From positions 1 to 64,000 of the forward strand of contig NZ_JADEWG010000010.1 in NCBI RefSeq assembly GCF_015207735.1: a stretch of DNA of 64,000 nucleotides, given 5' to 3'. Each line of letters starts with the position of its first letter. The stretch's first letter is position 1. Made by a program: the position numbers and the translations under genes. Of this stretch, positions 63,485 to 64,000 are shown in pieces. The stretch is from [Phormidium] sp. LEGE 05292. GTDB lineage: Bacteria; Cyanobacteriota; Cyanobacteriia; Cyanobacteriales; Aerosakkonemataceae. The notes beneath the pieces are model-generated. The model had not been told where the DNA came from and searched no databases. It was given only the letters and a program-made list of their open reading frames with translations.

Positions 63485-64000
63485 ATGTTACAAAATTTAA
63501 ACCCTTCTCTGCGGGAACAACAACATCCCTTAATTCGCCAACTTGCTGATTGTATTGAGTCTACTTGGCAACAATACTTACAATTAGAACCGTATCACCT
63601 TCCAGAAGATTTGGGATATGTGGAAGGGCGACTGGAAGGGGAAAAGTTGACGATCGAAAATCGTTGCTACCAAAGTCCGCAATTTCGCAAAATGCACTTA
63701 GAATTGGCGAAAGTCGGTGCTTCTTTAGACATTTTACATTGCGTAATGTTTCCCCGCCCCGAATATGCTTTACCGATGTTTGGGACTGACTTAGTTGGTG
63801 GTAGGGGACAAATTAGTGCTGCGATCGTCGATCTTTCTTCAACTAACCCTGACTTAACTTTACCAGAAGGCTACACAAATGCTCTTTCTGGATTGCCTGC
63901 GATCGACTTTTCGCAACCGCGAGATTTACCAGAATGGGGTGATATTTTTTCGGAATTTTGTTTATTTATTCGTCCGGGAAATGCAGAGGAAGAAACACAG
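63485..64000 (+). CDS. pcyA: Phycocyanobilin:ferredoxin oxidoreductase (PcyA), 3' truncated by the window
   Basis: The first 172 residues of PcyA, which reduces biliverdin IXalpha to phycocyanobilin using ferredoxin. The catalytic triad positions are present with correct spacing: Glu73, His85 and Asp102 (the equivalents of Glu76, His88 and Asp105 in Synechocystis PcyA), in the segments [34 protein letters not shown] and [10 protein letters not shown]. The ATG at 63485 fits the family N-terminus. The gene continues beyond 64000. It provides the chromophore for phycobiliproteins and, by inference, for the phytochrome and cyanobacteriochrome kinases above. Confidence 0.96.
   Translation, partial: MLQNLNPSLREQQHPLIRQLADCIESTWQQYLQLEPYHLPEDLGYVEGRLEGEKLTIENRCYQSPQFRKMHLELAKVGASLDILHCVMFPRPEYALPMFGTDLVGGRGQISAAIVDLSSTNPDLTLPEGYTNALSGLPAIDFSQPRDLPEWGDIFSEFCLFIRPGNAEEETQ

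Overview
The window is chromosomal DNA from a cyanobacterium, most likely a filamentous, phycobilisome-containing species with a large genome. The evidence is a high-light-inducible protein, a CyanoP lipoprotein, the beta-carotene ketolase CrtO, the cyanophycin pair CphB/CphA, the start of phycocyanobilin:ferredoxin oxidoreductase PcyA, a phytochrome and a cyanobacteriochrome. HIP1 octamers (GCGATCGC) are frequent, and short tandem heptamer/octamer repeats and small palindromic repeats occur between genes. No tRNA, rRNA, CRISPR array or transposase gene was found. Genus cannot be named from the sequence.

Layout. 0-8 kb: a PAS-Crp regulator, a PAS histidine kinase and a 1050-residue membrane protein built from seven repeats, all on the minus strand, then a plus-strand Hli protein. 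8-14.8 kb: an ArsB/NhaD-type permease, then a four-gene minus-strand operon (permease, lipoprotein binding protein, ATPase, universal stress protein) of the NrtABD/CynABD type. That operon is preceded by a canonical NtcA promoter, and a divergent DUF1830 gene lies beyond it. 15.5-19.2 kb: a knotless (Cph2-type) phytochrome histidine kinase followed by an OmpR-type response regulator, with a frameshifted RNase III dsRNA-binding-domain relic between them. 19.9-27.0 kb: the conserved DUF4129-DUF4350-MoxR-DUF58 cluster with SpoIIM-like, membrane and RDD proteins. 27.2-31.5 kb: a 1366-residue hybrid kinase with a cyanobacteriochrome GAF. It sits with a truncated response-regulator tail between 30-bp inverted repeats that match at 27 of 30 positions, and its base composition looks more GC-rich than its surroundings.

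31.7-39.1 kb: two DUF2993 paralogues, a DUF1206 protein, CrtO, a saccharopine-dehydrogenase-like protein and a UGT-type glycosyltransferase. 39.2-51 kb is mixed: two orphan solute-binding lipoproteins, a GT2 glycosyltransferase, a methyltransferase, Maf, CyanoP, LarB, a possible PD-(D/E)XK protein, and IspF coupled to a DUF1517 protein. 51-64 kb: TrmD, CphB, CphA, TatA, an 834-residue unknown membrane protein, an FdhF/YdeP-type molybdoenzyme, a Ser/Thr kinase with a membrane tail, and the first 172 codons of pcyA.

Themes. Light sensing is prominent: two candidate bilin photoreceptor kinases lie in the same window as pcyA, which makes their likely chromophore. Nitrogen handling is the second theme (NtcA-type operon and cyanophycin turnover). 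The best candidates for something undescribed are the inverted-repeat-bounded photoreceptor cassette, the phytochrome kinase whose extra GAF carries a Cys-Tyr in place of Cys-His, and the places where short tandem repeats have become protein termini (TatA, the SpoIIM-like protein, possibly Maf).
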